Source of the DNA: an uncultured Verrucomicrobiales bacterium
Lineage (GTDB): Bacteria > Verrucomicrobiota > Verrucomicrobiia > Limisphaerales > JACDHS01
Length of the DNA stretch: 6,631 nt
Reading direction: 5' to 3'
NCBI GenBank assembly: GCA_937983475.1
Contig: CALJZV010000419.1
Span: 1-6,631, forward strand
Shown: in pieces, positions 6,596 to 6,631 of the stretch
Layout of the letters: the number at the start of each line of letters is the position of its first letter
Numbering within the stretch: the first letter of the stretch is position 1
Notes under the pieces: generated by a model
Databases searched by the model: none
Seen by the model: the letters and a program-made list of their open reading frames with translations, nothing else
What the model was told of the DNA's origin: nothing
Translations under genes and position numbers: made by a program

Positions 6596-6631
6596 GGGCG
6601 GGTTTCCATTTCCTCCTCGGGTGCCTCGGCG
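6592..6631 (-). CDS. 3' end of the gene upstream of sufD (probably another suf gene), truncated
   Basis: A - strand frame enters from the right edge and stops with TGA at 6592-6594, overlapping the sufD ATG as ATGA. Only 12 codons are visible, ending in AEAPEEEMETRP. The acidic tail does not identify the protein. By context it is likely sufC or sufB, since neither is present elsewhere in the window and both are needed for a SufBCD complex. An internal ATG at 6607-6609 in this frame, preceded closely by GGAGG, would give only a five-residue peptide and is not considered a gene. Confidence 0.5.
   Translation of the reverse strand, partial: AEAPEEEMETRP

Noticed and set aside
6592..6609. Five-codon ORF with GGAGG just before its ATG, ahead of sufD
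   Set aside because: The ATG is only about 2 nt from the GGAGG, and the codons are the in-frame end of the upstream gene, so it is not a leader peptide.

Overview
The window is chromosomal-looking, GC-rich, densely packed bacterial DNA. It holds two oppositely oriented gene sets that converge at about position 2930. No tRNA, rRNA, mobile element, CRISPR array or long repeat was seen, and no stretch longer than about 65 bases lacks a gene. The organism cannot be named from the sequence alone. The combination of a SufU/SufT-type SUF operon, a secreted NAGPA-type phosphodiester glycosidase, a Dabb protein and a long-form RidA-like protein would fit a Verrucomicrobiota or other PVC-group bacterium, but this is an inference of low to moderate confidence.

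Left half, + strand (1-2927): the 3' part of a Dabb-domain protein gene is cut by the window edge. It is followed by an exported NAGPA/DUF2233 phosphodiester glycosidase-like protein, a RidA/YjgF-like protein whose start overlaps the previous stop as ATGA, and a fold-type II PLP enzyme of the serine racemase / threonine-serine dehydratase group. The last two make biochemical sense together: the dehydratase would release reactive enamine/imine intermediates and a RidA-like deaminase would clear them. The first two genes have no obvious metabolic link to that pair.

Right half, - strand (2938-6631, transcribed right to left): this is an iron-sulfur cluster assembly (SUF) operon in the order [truncated upstream gene]-sufD-sufU-sufT-sufS. 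The gene ends are tightly linked: a 4-nt ATGA overlap into sufD, 11 nt between sufD and sufU, a 14-nt overlap of sufU and sufT, and 64 nt before sufS with the preferred start. SufS mobilises sulfur from cysteine, zinc-binding SufU accepts it, SufD is part of the SufBCD scaffold, and SufT is an accessory maturation factor. sufB and sufC, and the operon promoter, are presumably to the right of the window.

Overall this is mostly a well-understood housekeeping region, and I see no clear new biological system. The points most worth a second look are the ridA-dehydratase pairing with serine racemase-like residues, the matched SufS/SufU residues that predict zinc-ligand swapping, the D-U-T-S gene order, and the coupling of an exported glycosidase to a cytosolic RidA-like gene.
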